A model generated the notes under the pieces. The model was not told the DNA's origin. It worked only from the letters and a program-made list of their open reading frames with translations, and made no database searches. From Bacillota bacterium (lineage in GTDB: Bacteria; Bacillota; Clostridia; Acetivibrionales; DTU013): DNA of 64,000 nt. The DNA lies in assembly GCA_023418915.1 (NCBI GenBank), contig JAEZYU010000064.1, positions 65,353 to 129,352 of the forward strand. Reading direction: 5' to 3'. The position numbers and the translations under genes are program-made. Of this stretch, positions 45,172-54,050 are shown one piece after another (the stretch's first letter is position 1; each line of letters begins with the position of its first letter).

Positions 45172-46704
45172 ATGAATATCAACCACAAGCAAAAGATACT
45201 GGAAAAACCATTGAAAAAAGCGGCTGGCTCATTCTATATACTGATCCTTTCAGCTATTGCAGTTGTGATTGGGATTCAGTTCGGAAATCTGTGGTATCGG
45301 CTCGATTTGCATGTAATAGACAATATCGATACCCAAAGCTTTAAAGGCATGATGAATATGTCTCTCCCGATTATGGAAACAGTCTACAACAGCGGGAAAT
45401 CCAGCGTTTCTCTCGCAGGAGAAATCAAAGGGCTTATGACCGGTATATTCGGCTTCGATCTTGACGCACCCGCAACCATATTTAACGCACAATCACCTAT
45501 ATTCATGAACTACTATAGAATACAGAACATGAAGAAGCTGGACATCAGCGATCAGGTTCCGTCAGGCAGGAATAATGCGGAGACTGACAGCGGCAGTTCG
45601 GCGCCTCAGAACGGTACAGGTGGAGATGCAGCGGGTCAGGGGCAAAACAATACCGGAGACCCGAATGGCGGGAAAGACCCCGGTACAGGTCAGGCTGGGG
45701 ACGGAAACAGTATTGACAGCAACGGAAAAGGCAAGGATGGTACTATACCCAACAGCGGTGATTTATCCGGCAGCGGAGCTGCTGATAAGAATGGGCAAGA
45801 TTCTGATGACGGCAGTCCGGAAAGCAGTATAAGTATGGGAACTAACGATGGTGCGGGTCAAGGCACAGGATGGCCGGGGATTGGAGACGGAAGCATTGGT
45901 CAGGGATCCATACTGCCGAGTATCAGCAGTATCAGCTGGGAAGTCGAGGATGAAGAGGAGGATGATAAGACAGATACTGTTGAGCATGATAAGATAGCTA
46001 TCAAGAATTTTACGAAGCACAAGATAGATATTGCAAAGCTTCTGAAGGAACCGGTGAAGCTTGATTTGTCCGGTAAAGGGCCGAAGGTTATGATTTATCA
46101 TACACATACGAGTGAAAGCTACGTTTTGAAAGAATCAGATCTGGGCAAGAAGAATGTACCAAGCTTTAACAGCAATCCGAAGTATAGTGTGGTCAGAGTT
46201 GGTGAGGAGCTCGCACGCCACCTTAAGAAATATGGAATCGAAACGCTGCATAACGGTACTGTTCATGATAAGGTGCGGGATGCTGCTTATGGCGTTGCCA
46301 TCGATACACTGCAAAGCTACAAGAAGAGTTATCCATCGATCCAGGTATATATCGATGTGCACAGAGACGCAGTAGGAAGCGAAAAACCAAAGCTTCGTAT
46401 GACTAAGGAGATCAATGGTAAGAACTGTGCTCAGATAATGTTCGTAGTAGGTGCAGATGGTACACTGCCTCATCCTCAATGGGAGCAAAACCTTAAGTTT
46501 GTGTTCAAATTGCAGCAGAAGCTCAATGAGAAATATCCAGGACTGGCTAAGCCGGTGTGGATAGTGGCAAAACGCTACAATCAGCACGTTTCCAACCAGT
46601 CGATACTCATTGAGGTGGGCGGAGACGGCAATCTGCTGAGCGAGTGCCTGGAAAGCACCAAGTACCTGGCAGAGGTATTGAATGAAGTGATCAATGAAAA
46701 ATAG
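45172..46704 (+). CDS. spoIIP: Stage II sporulation protein P
   Basis: A 510-aa membrane-anchored peptidoglycan amidase/endopeptidase of the engulfment machinery. One N-terminal helix (FYILILSAIAVVIGIQFG), an extracytoplasmic region, then a long Gly/Asn/Asp/Ser-rich spacer (about residues 145-255), then the catalytic domain with VMIYHTHTSESYV, DVHRDAVGSEK and a final SILIEVGGDGN. The zinc-site His and Glu residues are present. ATG 45172 follows ACGGAGG. The spacer is longer than usual and low-complexity. It supports a spore-forming host. Confidence 0.92.
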   Translation: MNINHKQKILEKPLKKAAGSFYILILSAIAVVIGIQFGNLWYRLDLHVIDNIDTQSFKGMMNMSLPIMETVYNSGKSSVSLAGEIKGLMTGIFGFDLDAPATIFNAQSPIFMNYYRIQNMKKLDISDQVPSGRNNAETDSGSSAPQNGTGGDAAGQGQNNTGDPNGGKDPGTGQAGDGNSIDSNGKGKDGTIPNSGDLSGSGAADKNGQDSDDGSPESSISMGTNDGAGQGTGWPGIGDGSIGQGSILPSISSISWEVEDEEEDDKTDTVEHDKIAIKNFTKHKIDIAKLLKEPVKLDLSGKGPKVMIYHTHTSESYVLKESDLGKKNVPSFNSNPKYSVVRVGEELARHLKKYGIETLHNGTVHDKVRDAAYGVAIDTLQSYKKSYPSIQVYIDVHRDAVGSEKPKLRMTKEINGKNCAQIMFVVGADGTLPHPQWEQNLKFVFKLQQKLNEKYPGLAKPVWIVAKRYNQHVSNQSILIEVGGDGNLLSECLESTKYLAEVLNEVINEK

Positions 46705-46712
46705 CGTGCTGA

Positions 46713-46810
46713 AGGGGGGACGGTTCTCACTCCAGTGCTTTAGCGTAATGAAGCGGGGACGGTTCTCACTCCAGTGCTTTAGCGTAATGAAGCGGGACAG
46801 TTCTCACTCC
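46713..46810. repeat. Direct repeats carrying the GGGACGGTTCTC core
   Basis: GGGGACGGTTCTCACTCCAG plus TGCTTTAGCGTAATGAAGC occurs twice (about 46716-46793) and begins a third time (GCGGGACAGTTCTCACTCC). The core is the same as in the palindromic copies 1-4, but here the units are head-to-tail rather than inverted. It lies just after spoIIP. Confidence 0.9.
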
Positions 46811-46944
46811 TCAACTTAGCTGAATAGCATTTTGTTCTATGTCAATAATAACTCAAGAGTCTTGCGGTTCAGGCCGTTTTGCTATTGACTGCCGGTCGGG
46901 CTGATGCCGGATCGAAGAAGAACAGTTTTGAGGTGATGTTATTC

Positions 46945-47247
46945 GTGAGCGCAGAGAACTCTGCTTTGAAACGATTGGATATATACAGACAAAAGCGTAT
47001 CAGACGAAAAAAAAACTTTGCAGCTATCATCCTGTTTATTTTTTTGTTGACAGGAGGCATTCTCGTAGTCGATCGCAGCGTCAACGGTCTGGTTTCGGGG
47101 TATGATGGCTTTGCTCTGGCTGCCTTCGAAAGCCATGGCACGACTCTTGAGATCAAGCTAATGAACCGTAGGTTCACAATCAACACAGAATATCTGAGCC
47201 GCGACCTTGAACGCCTTATAAATTTTTTCAGTAGCGCAGAAAGATGA
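46945..47247 (+). CDS. Small bitopic membrane protein of unknown function
   Basis: About 100 aa from GTG 46945, nine bases after GAGGTG (ATG 46936 abuts that site and is less likely). Basic N terminus (RLDIYRQKRIRRKKN), one membrane helix (FAAIILFIFLLTGGILVV), then a short outer domain (VDRSVNGLVSGYDGF...MNRRFTINTEYLSRDLERL). Its position behind spoIIP suggests, but does not show, a sporulation link. No family recognised. Confidence 0.6.
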   Translation: MSAENSALKRLDIYRQKRIRRKKNFAAIILFIFLLTGGILVVDRSVNGLVSGYDGFALAAFESHGTTLEIKLMNRRFTINTEYLSRDLERLINFFSSAER

Positions 47248-47629
47248 ATGCTCATAATCCCATCTATCCACATGGTAATTTTATTGAATTCTAAGTTATG
47301 TAATCTAGCTACACAATTTTCAGGTGTACATAAATATGAAAAAAGTGAACTGGTTGAAATTTCAACTAATGGTAAGATAAAATTAATTATTATAGATATT
47401 TATCTATATATGTTTTACATAATATGGAGTAATACTGCATTATCAGGCTTAATACAGACAAATATGAGCAGAATGCTTCCCATTACTTGCATAATTTAAC
47501 AGTTGGCGCTTGATATTCTGATTCTGCTTTCTCTTTCTATTGAAAAATTCTTAATTTTCGATATTATATATATGTTCACATTGTATAGTTGAGTTTTAAT
47601 AGATTGAAAACGAAAGGTTGATTGAACAA
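47248..47629 (+). other. A+T-rich gap without a supported gene
   Basis: Open frames here have no ribosome binding site or recognisable domain. A weak promoter-like pair (TTGAAA near 47541 with A+T-rich -10 sequences near 47563-47570) may serve folD. Nothing else is seen. Confidence 0.4.
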
Positions 47630-48481
47630 ATGAGCACACCACTTATACTGGATGGAAAAACTCTGGCAAAGAGTATTGAGCAGGAACTGGCGGTCAGAGT
47701 GCAGAGAATAAAGGACAAAACCGGCACAACTCCTGTTCTGGCTACCATAATAGTCGGTGATGATCCTGCATCTGTTACATATGTAAGAATGAAGGGCAAT
47801 GCATGTAAAAGAGTCGGAATGGAGTCGCTCAAGGTCGAGTTGCCGGAAGGAACAACAACTCAGCAGCTGATTGAAAAAATTGAGGAACTGAACAGGGACG
47901 AGAATGTACACGGCATATTGCTGCAGCATCCAGTACCTGCAAACATCGACGAAACAGCGTGCTTTAACAGCATCGACATATCAAAGGACGTGGATGGTGT
48001 AAACACAAATACGTTTGGAAGAATGACTATGCAGTTGGATTCTTTTAGATGTGCAACTCCGTATTCTATCATGACGATACTAAAGCATTACAATATACAG
48101 ATCGAGGGCAAAGAGGCAGTGGTAATCGGCCGAAGCCCGATACTCGGCAAGCCTGTGGCGATGATGCTGCTCAATGAAAATGCGACGGTCACCATTTGCC
48201 ATTCCAGAACGAAGGATCTTCCCAGTATAGTCAAAAGAGCGGATATCGTTGTAGCTGCGGTCGGAAAGCCTAAATTCGTGAAGGCAGACTGGATCAAGGA
48301 AGGCTGCGTATTGGTCGATGCAGGTTATAATCCAGGTAATGTCGGTGATATAGATTTGGAAAATGCGATCGCCAAGTGTTCAGCATATACACCGGTGCCA
48401 GGAGGAGTCGGACCGATGACGATCAACCGCTTGATTTACCAGACGGTGGAAGCGGCAGAGAAAAAATTCGGCATCGTGTAA
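47630..48481 (+). CDS. folD: Methylenetetrahydrofolate dehydrogenase/cyclohydrolase
   Basis: A 283-aa bifunctional one-carbon enzyme. Typical blocks: [28 protein letters not shown] with the active-site tyrosine-lysine, [38 protein letters not shown] (NADP site) and [14 protein letters not shown] 47630 is chosen; TTG 47618 is in frame but has no spacing to GAAAGG. It stands alone between spacer regions. Confidence 0.95.
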   Translation: MSTPLILDGKTLAKSIEQELAVRVQRIKDKTGTTPVLATIIVGDDPASVTYVRMKGNACKRVGMESLKVELPEGTTTQQLIEKIEELNRDENVHGILLQHPVPANIDETACFNSIDISKDVDGVNTNTFGRMTMQLDSFRCATPYSIMTILKHYNIQIEGKEAVVIGRSPILGKPVAMMLLNENATVTICHSRTKDLPSIVKRADIVVAAVGKPKFVKADWIKEGCVLVDAGYNPGNVGDIDLENAIAKCSAYTPVPGGVGPMTINRLIYQTVEAAEKKFGIV

Positions 48482-48605
48482 AAAATGATTGACTTTTGGG
48501 TAATAGCAAGTAAATAATATGGACTATAGAACAGAATATATGCAGAGTTTAGTAAAACACAGAGTTTAGTAAAAGCGTATAAAAAACAGGATGAGGGATG
48601 AATAA

Positions 48606-48702
48606 GTTCAGAGAGTCAAAAGAACCGTCACCAAGGAGCAGCATGAGACATGTATAGGTTCAGAGAGTCAAAAGAACCATCACCAAGGAGCAACATGAGA
48701 CA
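48606..48702 (+). repeat. 45-bp duplication of the lepA translation start
   Basis: 48606-48650 and 48658-48702 match with two differences. Each copy includes AAGGAGCA followed by ATGAGACA. In the upstream copy the start leads only to a four-residue frame (ATG-AGA-CAT-GTA-TAG); the downstream copy initiates lepA. A smaller AGAGTTTAGTAAAA repeat precedes it near 48545. Confidence 0.9.
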
Positions 48703-50494
48703 AGATAAAATAAGGAATTTTTGTATAATCGCACATATAGATCATGGCAAATCGACGCTGGCAGACCGGCTGATTCAAATGACAGGCGTACTGACGCAAA
48801 GAGAGATGCAGGAACAGGTGCTTGATAACATGGATATCGAGCGGGAGCGCGGCATTACGATAAAGGCGCAGGCCGTCAGAATGGTTTACAAGGCATATGA
48901 CGGACAGGAGTACATCCTGAATCTTATCGACACCCCCGGTCATGTTGACTTCAACTATGAAGTGTCAAGAAGTCTTGCAGCGTGTGAGGGAGCTGTGCTG
49001 GTTGTCGATGCATCGCAGGGTATTGAAGCGCAGACGCTGGCAAATGTTTATCTGGCGCTGGAGCATGACCTTGAGATATTACCGGTTGTCAACAAGATAG
49101 ATCTGCCTAGCGCGCAGCCTGATCATGTCAAAAAGGAAATTGAAGATGTGATTGGTCTGGACTGCAGTGAAGCACCTGAGATATCAGCAAAAAACGGTAT
49201 CAATACGGAGACTGTCCTGGAGCAGATAGTCAAACACATACCGTCGCCGAAGGGCGATGTTGATGGACCGTTGAAGGCGTTGGTATTTGATTCGTTATAT
49301 GACAGCTACAAGGGAGTCATCATACATGTCAGAGTTAAGGAAGGCACTGTAAAGCCGGGTGACACCATACGTATGATGTATACCAAAAAGGAATTTATCG
49401 TAACGGAAGTGGGCTATTTCAGACCTGGCAAGTATGTGCCTTGTGATGGGCTGCTGGCAGGGGATGTAGGTTATATTGCAGCAAGCATAAAAAACGTCAG
49501 GGATACAAGGATAGGTGATACTGTCACGCTGGCAGACAGACCGGCAGTAGAACCTCTTCCTGGTTATAAGAAGGTTCAGTCCATGGTTTTCTGCGGAATA
49601 TATCCGGCTGATGGAGCAAAGTACAATGACCTCAGAGATGCGCTCGAGAAGCTTCAGTTGAATGATGCGGCGCTCACCTTTGAGCCTGAGACATCGGTTG
49701 CATTGGGATTTGGTTTTAGATGCGGATTTTTGGGACTGCTGCATATGGAGGTCATACAGGAGCGTCTTGAGAGGGAATATGATCTGGATCTGGTCACTAC
49801 TGCGCCGAGTGTTATTTACAGGATAACCATGACGGACGGACAGGTCATGAATATCGATAACCCCACGAATCTGCCGCCTGTTACTACCATCGAGAGGATG
49901 GAGGAGCCGATTGTAAAGGCTACCATTATGACGCCCGAGGAGTATGTGGGCAGCATAATGGAGCTTTCGCAGGAACGAAGAGGAGTATACAAGGATATGT
50001 CGTACCTGGACGAAAACAGGGTGATCATAACATATGAACTGCCTCTAAATGAAATAATTTATGACTTTTTCGACGCTCTGAAGTCGAGGACCAAGGGATA
50101 TGCTTCCTTTGACTATGAACTTATTGGATATAAGGACTCAGATCTGGTGAAGCTGGATATATTGCTCAATGGTGAGGTGGTTGATGCCTTATCGTTCATC
50201 GTCCATTCTGAGAAATCTTACGCAAGAGGGCGCAGAATTGCCGAGAAGCTAAAAGATTCCATTCCTAGGCAGCAGTTTGAGATACCAATACAGGCATGCA
50301 TCGGCGGCAAGATCATTGCCAGGGAAACTGTAAGGGCGTACAGGAAGGACGTATTGGCCAAGTGTTACGGCGGTGATATCACAAGAAAGAAGAAGCTGCT
50401 GGAGAAGCAGAAGGAAGGTAAGAAGCGCATGCGGCAGGTTGGATCGGTAGAGGTGCCGCAGGAAGCTTTCATGAGCGTACTGAAGCTGGACTGA
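48695..50494 (+). CDS. lepA: Elongation factor 4 (LepA)
   Basis: A 599-aa ribosome-associated translational GTPase that back-translocates or rescues ribosomes. G1 AHIDHGKST at residues 12-20, G2 [10 protein letters not shown]3 DTPGHVDF, G4 NKIDLP, and the LepA-specific C-terminal domain ([19 protein letters not shown]). ATG 48695 follows AAGGAG; the longer frame from 48650 reads into the duplicated leader. Confidence 0.97.
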   Translation: MRQDKIRNFCIIAHIDHGKSTLADRLIQMTGVLTQREMQEQVLDNMDIERERGITIKAQAVRMVYKAYDGQEYILNLIDTPGHVDFNYEVSRSLAACEGAVLVVDASQGIEAQTLANVYLALEHDLEILPVVNKIDLPSAQPDHVKKEIEDVIGLDCSEAPEISAKNGINTETVLEQIVKHIPSPKGDVDGPLKALVFDSLYDSYKGVIIHVRVKEGTVKPGDTIRMMYTKKEFIVTEVGYFRPGKYVPCDGLLAGDVGYIAASIKNVRDTRIGDTVTLADRPAVEPLPGYKKVQSMVFCGIYPADGAKYNDLRDALEKLQLNDAALTFEPETSVALGFGFRCGFLGLLHMEVIQERLEREYDLDLVTTAPSVIYRITMTDGQVMNIDNPTNLPPVTTIERMEEPIVKATIMTPEEYVGSIMELSQERRGVYKDMSYLDENRVIITYELPLNEIIYDFFDALKSRTKGYASFDYELIGYKDSDLVKLDILLNGEVVDALSFIVHSEKSYARGRRIAEKLKDSIPRQQFEIPIQACIGGKIIARETVRAYRKDVLAKCYGGDITRKKKLLEKQKEGKKRMRQVGSVEVPQEAFMSVLKLD

Positions 50495-50499
50495 GGTAT

Positions 50500-50631
50500 G
50501 GCGCAGGTGTGGCGCAGGTATGAGGACGGAGAGCGCAGGTATGGCACAGATGTGAGGACGGAGAGTGTGCTGACAGTGGGCGCAGGTGTGGCGCAGGTAT
50601 GAGGACGGAGAGCGCAGGCATGGCGCAGGTA
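50500..50631. repeat. 46-bp near-direct repeat after lepA
   Basis: GGCGCAGGTGTGGCGCAGGT and 26 further bases (50500-50545) recur at 50579-50624 with one mismatch, with partial GAGGACGGAGAG copies between. Non-coding spacer between lepA and hemW. Confidence 0.9.
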
Positions 50632-50696
50632 AAGCATGTGTTGACAGCAGATGTGATGTTCAGGCAATGCGTATATAAATATGTAGCGGTGATCAT

Positions 50697-51944
50697 ATGG
50701 ACAACAATAAAAGCATAGGTGTATATATTCACGTACCCTTTTGCAAATCAAAATGTTACTATTGCGACTTCAATTCTTACTCCGGCAGGGAATATCTTGC
50801 CGGTTCTTATTTTAATGCACTTTTTAACGAGATTGAAATCAGAGGCAAGTTTACAGAAGATCGATGCATAAGCTCTGTTTTCATAGGCGGCGGCACTCCG
50901 TCGCTGGTCGTTCCGGGATATATAAGTAGTTTGCTGGATGTTTGCTCAAAGTATATGCGGTTGGACAAAAATGCTGAAATAAGCATGGAAAGCAATCCTG
51001 GCACACTGACATATGACAGACTGAAGGCTTACAGGGCTGCCGGAGTCAATCGCTTGAGCATTGGATTGCAGGCATGGCAGGATAGGCTTCTAAAAATCAT
51101 CGGAAGGATCCACGACAGGCGGCAGTTTATAGATAATCTGGATGCATCTGTGAGGGCGGGTTTTGACAATATTAATGCGGATCTTATGTTCGGTCTGCCG
51201 CAACAGACCATGGAGGATTGGGCAGAGACTATCGATGAGATTGCGAAACCCGGACCGATAAAGCATATTTCCTGTTACAGCTTAAAAATTGAGAAGGGGA
51301 CGGTCTTTGGAGAAAGACTTGAGGCCGGGACACTGCAGTTGACTGATGATGAGCTTGACCGGCAGATGTATCATTATGCTGTTGAAAAACTGGCGGACAG
51401 AGGTTTAAAGCAATATGAGATATCCAATTTTGCTATGCCGGGATATGAGTGCAGGCATAATTTGATATATTGGAGGGCAAGAGAGTACGTCGGTTTTGGA
51501 GCTGGCTCCCATTCTTTTTTGGACTCTGTGCGCTATAATAATACAGTTGGCATTGAAGAGTATATCAAGGCTGTTGATCATATCTGCCCAGGGGCGTATA
51601 ATCCACCCGGTATGGGCAATGGTGCAGAAGGTGTCGGCGGACATGGAGAAGGTAAAGTACCTAACCTCACCCTACATGAAAACTTCGAAGTGATCGGCCG
51701 AAATGAAGCCATGTCTGAATATATGATACTCGGTTTGCGGCTTAATGAAGGCATAGATTCAGCTGAGTTCGAAGAACGGTTTGGAGAGAAGCTGGAGAAT
51801 GTATATGGACGAAATCTTGACAAGCTCGTTGATAAAGGGCTTATTGCAGCAGACAGATCCGATCTGCCGGGCAGGGGGGTGAAATACAGTCTTACCGCCC
51901 TTGGATCTGATATTGCAAACAGTGTATTCATTGAGTTCATTTGA
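50697..51944 (+). CDS. hemW: HemW-like radical SAM protein
   Basis: A 415-aa radical SAM protein of the HemN/HemW group. The motif CKSKCYYC, with a following CDFNSY, binds the SAM cluster, and IGGGTPS, SMESNPGTL and RLSIGLQA are conserved. Its position next to lepA and hrcA is that of HemW, thought to insert haem into proteins rather than to oxidise coproporphyrinogen. A low-complexity insert (GMGNGAEGVGGHGEGK, near residue 306) is unusual. Confidence 0.93.
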   Translation: MDNNKSIGVYIHVPFCKSKCYYCDFNSYSGREYLAGSYFNALFNEIEIRGKFTEDRCISSVFIGGGTPSLVVPGYISSLLDVCSKYMRLDKNAEISMESNPGTLTYDRLKAYRAAGVNRLSIGLQAWQDRLLKIIGRIHDRRQFIDNLDASVRAGFDNINADLMFGLPQQTMEDWAETIDEIAKPGPIKHISCYSLKIEKGTVFGERLEAGTLQLTDDELDRQMYHYAVEKLADRGLKQYEISNFAMPGYECRHNLIYWRAREYVGFGAGSHSFLDSVRYNNTVGIEEYIKAVDHICPGAYNPPGMGNGAEGVGGHGEGKVPNLTLHENFEVIGRNEAMSEYMILGLRLNEGIDSAEFEERFGEKLENVYGRNLDKLVDKGLIAADRSDLPGRGVKYSLTALGSDIANSVFIEFI

Positions 51945-51956
51945 AGCAAATTAATC

Positions 51957-51985
51957 TTGACAAAAAAATTCCATGGTGGTATTTT
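51957..51985 (+). promoter_or_regulatory. Promoter of the hrcA-grpE-dnaK operon
   Basis: TTGACA (51957-51962), 17-base spacer, TATTTT (51980-51985), placed immediately before the CIRCE operator. Confidence 0.75.
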
Positions 51986-51994
51986 TATTGTAGA

Positions 51995-52021
51995 TTAGCA
52001 CTCGTTGACTTGGAGTGCTAA
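51995..52021. promoter_or_regulatory. CIRCE operator
   Basis: A perfect TTAGCACTC-N9-GAGTGCTAA inverted repeat. HrcA binds this site and represses the heat-shock operon, releasing it on heat or chaperone demand. It overlaps the expected transcription start. Confidence 0.97.
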
Positions 52022-52106
52022 CAAACAAAACAGAAAGCTTTTCGTATATAATAAGGTAAACGTGATGGTTTTATTATGATGGTTATATAATTAAGAGGTG
52101 TATGAG

Positions 52107-53159
52107 ATGATAATGGATGATAGAAAAAAGAGGATCCTGCAGGCCATCATCGATGATTACATTGATACGGCCGAACCTATCGGCTCGAGAACGATAGCAA
52201 GAAAGCATGAACTTGGGCTGAGCTCGGCTACGATCAGAAATGAGATGGCGGACCTTGAGGAAATGGGTTATCTTGCACAGCCTCACACTTCCGCCGGCCG
52301 TGTTCCTTCCGACAAGGGCTATAGATTGTACGTTGACAAGCTTATGCCGGTGCATGATCTGAGAATGGAAGAGATAGAAAGAATAAAAACTGCAATGGAA
52401 ATGCGCATAAATGAGCTTAGTCAGCTGCTCAGACAGGCTTCCGCAGTTTTATCGCATTTTACTAAATATACATCCATGGCAGTGACGCCTCAGCTGAAAA
52501 GCAGCACGATAAAGGCGATACAGGTGGTGCCGATAGAGGCCGGAAAAGCATTGGTGATCGTAGTTAACAATGCCGGCATCGTCTGTAATAAGCTGGTAAA
52601 GATATCCGAGCAAGTGAGACCGGAAGTGCTCATTCAAATATCGAACATGCTCAATGAAAAATTATCCGGTCTTACAATAGAGCAGGTGGACATGAAGCAA
52701 GCAGTAAATCTTGAAAGGGAAATAGGTGTTCCCGGAGAGATCCTCATGCCAATACTGAACGGTGCTGCAGATTGCATAGAAAAAATGGATGATCAGGAAA
52801 TGTATGTGGAAGGCACCACAAACATACTGAGCCATCCTGAGTTCAAGGATGTTGTCAAGGCAAGGGAGTTCATGAACATGCTCGATGAAAAGACTTCGTT
52901 GTGCAGGGCATTGTTCAATGCAATAAAGCTGGACGGCATTACAATCAGGATCGGATCGGAAAATGACCTGACAGGTATAAGGGACTGCAGCCTTATCACG
53001 GTTAACTATAATATAGCTGATACACTGATTGGCACAATCGGTATCATTGGACCGACAAGGATGGAGTATCCGAAGGTCATTTCGTCTATGAGGTATGTTC
53101 AGATGCTGGTAAGTGATGAAATAAACAGGCTGCTGGGACAGGATCTGGGAGATGGATAG
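52107..53159 (+). CDS. hrcA: Heat-inducible repressor HrcA
   Basis: A 350-aa transcription repressor. The N-terminal winged helix reads DDRKKRILQAIIDDYIDTAEPIGSRTIA, followed by LSSATIRNEMADLEEMGYLAQPHTSAGRVPS, the family signature. The C-terminal part ends LIGTIGIIGPTRMEYPKVIS. ATG 52107 is eight bases after AAGAGGTG. Controlled by the CIRCE site in its own leader, so it regulates itself and grpE-dnaK. Confidence 0.96.
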   Translation: MIMDDRKKRILQAIIDDYIDTAEPIGSRTIARKHELGLSSATIRNEMADLEEMGYLAQPHTSAGRVPSDKGYRLYVDKLMPVHDLRMEEIERIKTAMEMRINELSQLLRQASAVLSHFTKYTSMAVTPQLKSSTIKAIQVVPIEAGKALVIVVNNAGIVCNKLVKISEQVRPEVLIQISNMLNEKLSGLTIEQVDMKQAVNLEREIGVPGEILMPILNGAADCIEKMDDQEMYVEGTTNILSHPEFKDVVKAREFMNMLDEKTSLCRALFNAIKLDGITIRIGSENDLTGIRDCSLITVNYNIADTLIGTIGIIGPTRMEYPKVISSMRYVQMLVSDEINRLLGQDLGDG

Positions 53160-53170
53160 AGGCGCTGACG

Positions 53171-53320
53171 ATGTGCGTGTATCCCGGCAAGCCCGAGGAA
53201 TCCGGCAGGCCCGAGGAATCCGGCAGGCCCGAGGAATCCAGCAGGCCCGAGGAATCCGGTAAGCCTGTGTATCCCGATATGGGAAATATTATTCAAAGGA
53301 TGATAAGTAAAAATGAGTGA
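53171..53320 (+). CDS. Possible 49-aa repeat peptide coupled to grpE
   Basis: A short frame starting 12 bases after the hrcA stop, with GAGG eight bases before its ATG. It contains four in-frame copies of PEESGR (third copy PEESSR, last PEESGK), flanked by VYPGK and VYPD. Its stop overlaps the grpE start by eight bases (ATGAGTGA), the usual form of translational coupling. Either a real small peptide or a frame that only carries ribosomes from hrcA to grpE. No homologue recognised. Confidence 0.45.
   Translation: MCVYPGKPEESGRPEESGRPEESSRPEESGKPVYPDMGNIIQRMISKNE
53192..53263 (+). repeat. Four 18-bp tandem repeats between hrcA and grpE
   Basis: CCCGAGGAATCCGGCAGG repeated four times, the third with one and the fourth with two base changes. 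The unit length is a multiple of three, keeping the small frame open. Confidence 0.95.
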
Positions 53321-53984
53321 AAAGAATCGGCACAAGCATGCAGAAGCATGTAATGCTGAAAATCCAAACGAAATCGATACAGACTTCGCAACTGACAACG
53401 GGACATCATCAAAGGAGAAGCAGAAAAGGGGTATCGATGACGTTAAAACGGAAAATGAAGACGCAAAGGAACAAAACAGTTCTGACTTAAGTGGTACAGA
53501 AATGAAAGCTCTGAAGGATGAGCTGGATGGTGTCAGAAAAGAACTGACTGAAACAACAAGCAGGTGCAGCGAGTATCTGGATAAGCTGCAAAGAACGGTT
53601 GCTGAATTCGACAATTTTAAGAAGAGGTCTGTAAAGGAAAAGGAAGCTTTATATATCGATGCCGTGTGTGATGTCGTCAGTGCATTTCTGCCTGTCATAG
53701 ACAATGTGGAAAGAGCGCTGAAGGCAATATCTGAGGACAGCACTGCGCAGACGCTGAAGGATGGCGTTGAGATGGTCTTCAAGCAGTTCGGCGATGCGCT
53801 GAAAAATATTGGAGTCGAGGAGATCAAGGCATTGAACGAACCCTTCGACCCAATGCTCCATAATGCAGTCATGCATGTGGAGGATGAAGCTCTTGGCCAC
53901 AGTATAGTGACGGAGGAATTCCAGAAGGGCTATATTTATAAAGACAAGGTGATCCGTTACAGTATGGTGAAGGTAGCTAACTGA
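53313..53984 (+). CDS. grpE: Nucleotide exchange factor GrpE
   Basis: A 223-aa DnaK co-chaperone. A long charged N terminus (about 60 residues) and coiled coil precede the conserved core: LQRTVAEFDNFKKRSVKEKE, FLPVIDNVERAL, and the C-terminal beta domain FDPMLHNAVMHVED with GYIYKDKVIRYSMVKVAN. Its start overlaps the small repeat frame. The stop region carries a short duplication (TAACTGAGTA twice). Confidence 0.95.
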   Translation: MSEKNRHKHAEACNAENPNEIDTDFATDNGTSSKEKQKRGIDDVKTENEDAKEQNSSDLSGTEMKALKDELDGVRKELTETTSRCSEYLDKLQRTVAEFDNFKKRSVKEKEALYIDAVCDVVSAFLPVIDNVERALKAISEDSTAQTLKDGVEMVFKQFGDALKNIGVEEIKALNEPFDPMLHNAVMHVEDEALGHSIVTEEFQKGYIYKDKVIRYSMVKVAN

Positions 53985-54050
53985 GTATGGTCATGGTTAA
54001 CTGAGTACGAATACTAAATCAATTTAAATACAACATTCAGGAGGTACATT

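Noticed and set aside
44964..45188. 74-codon minus-strand frame upstream of spoIIP
   Set aside because: It crosses the IS-end-like palindrome and lacks a start signal or domain.
47248..47499. 83-codon plus-strand frame after the small membrane protein
   Set aside because: No ribosome binding site, no domain, A+T-rich random-looking sequence.
53192..53263. Possible CRISPR-like array
   Set aside because: The 18-bp units are contiguous with no spacers and no cas genes are nearby; it is a tandem repeat.
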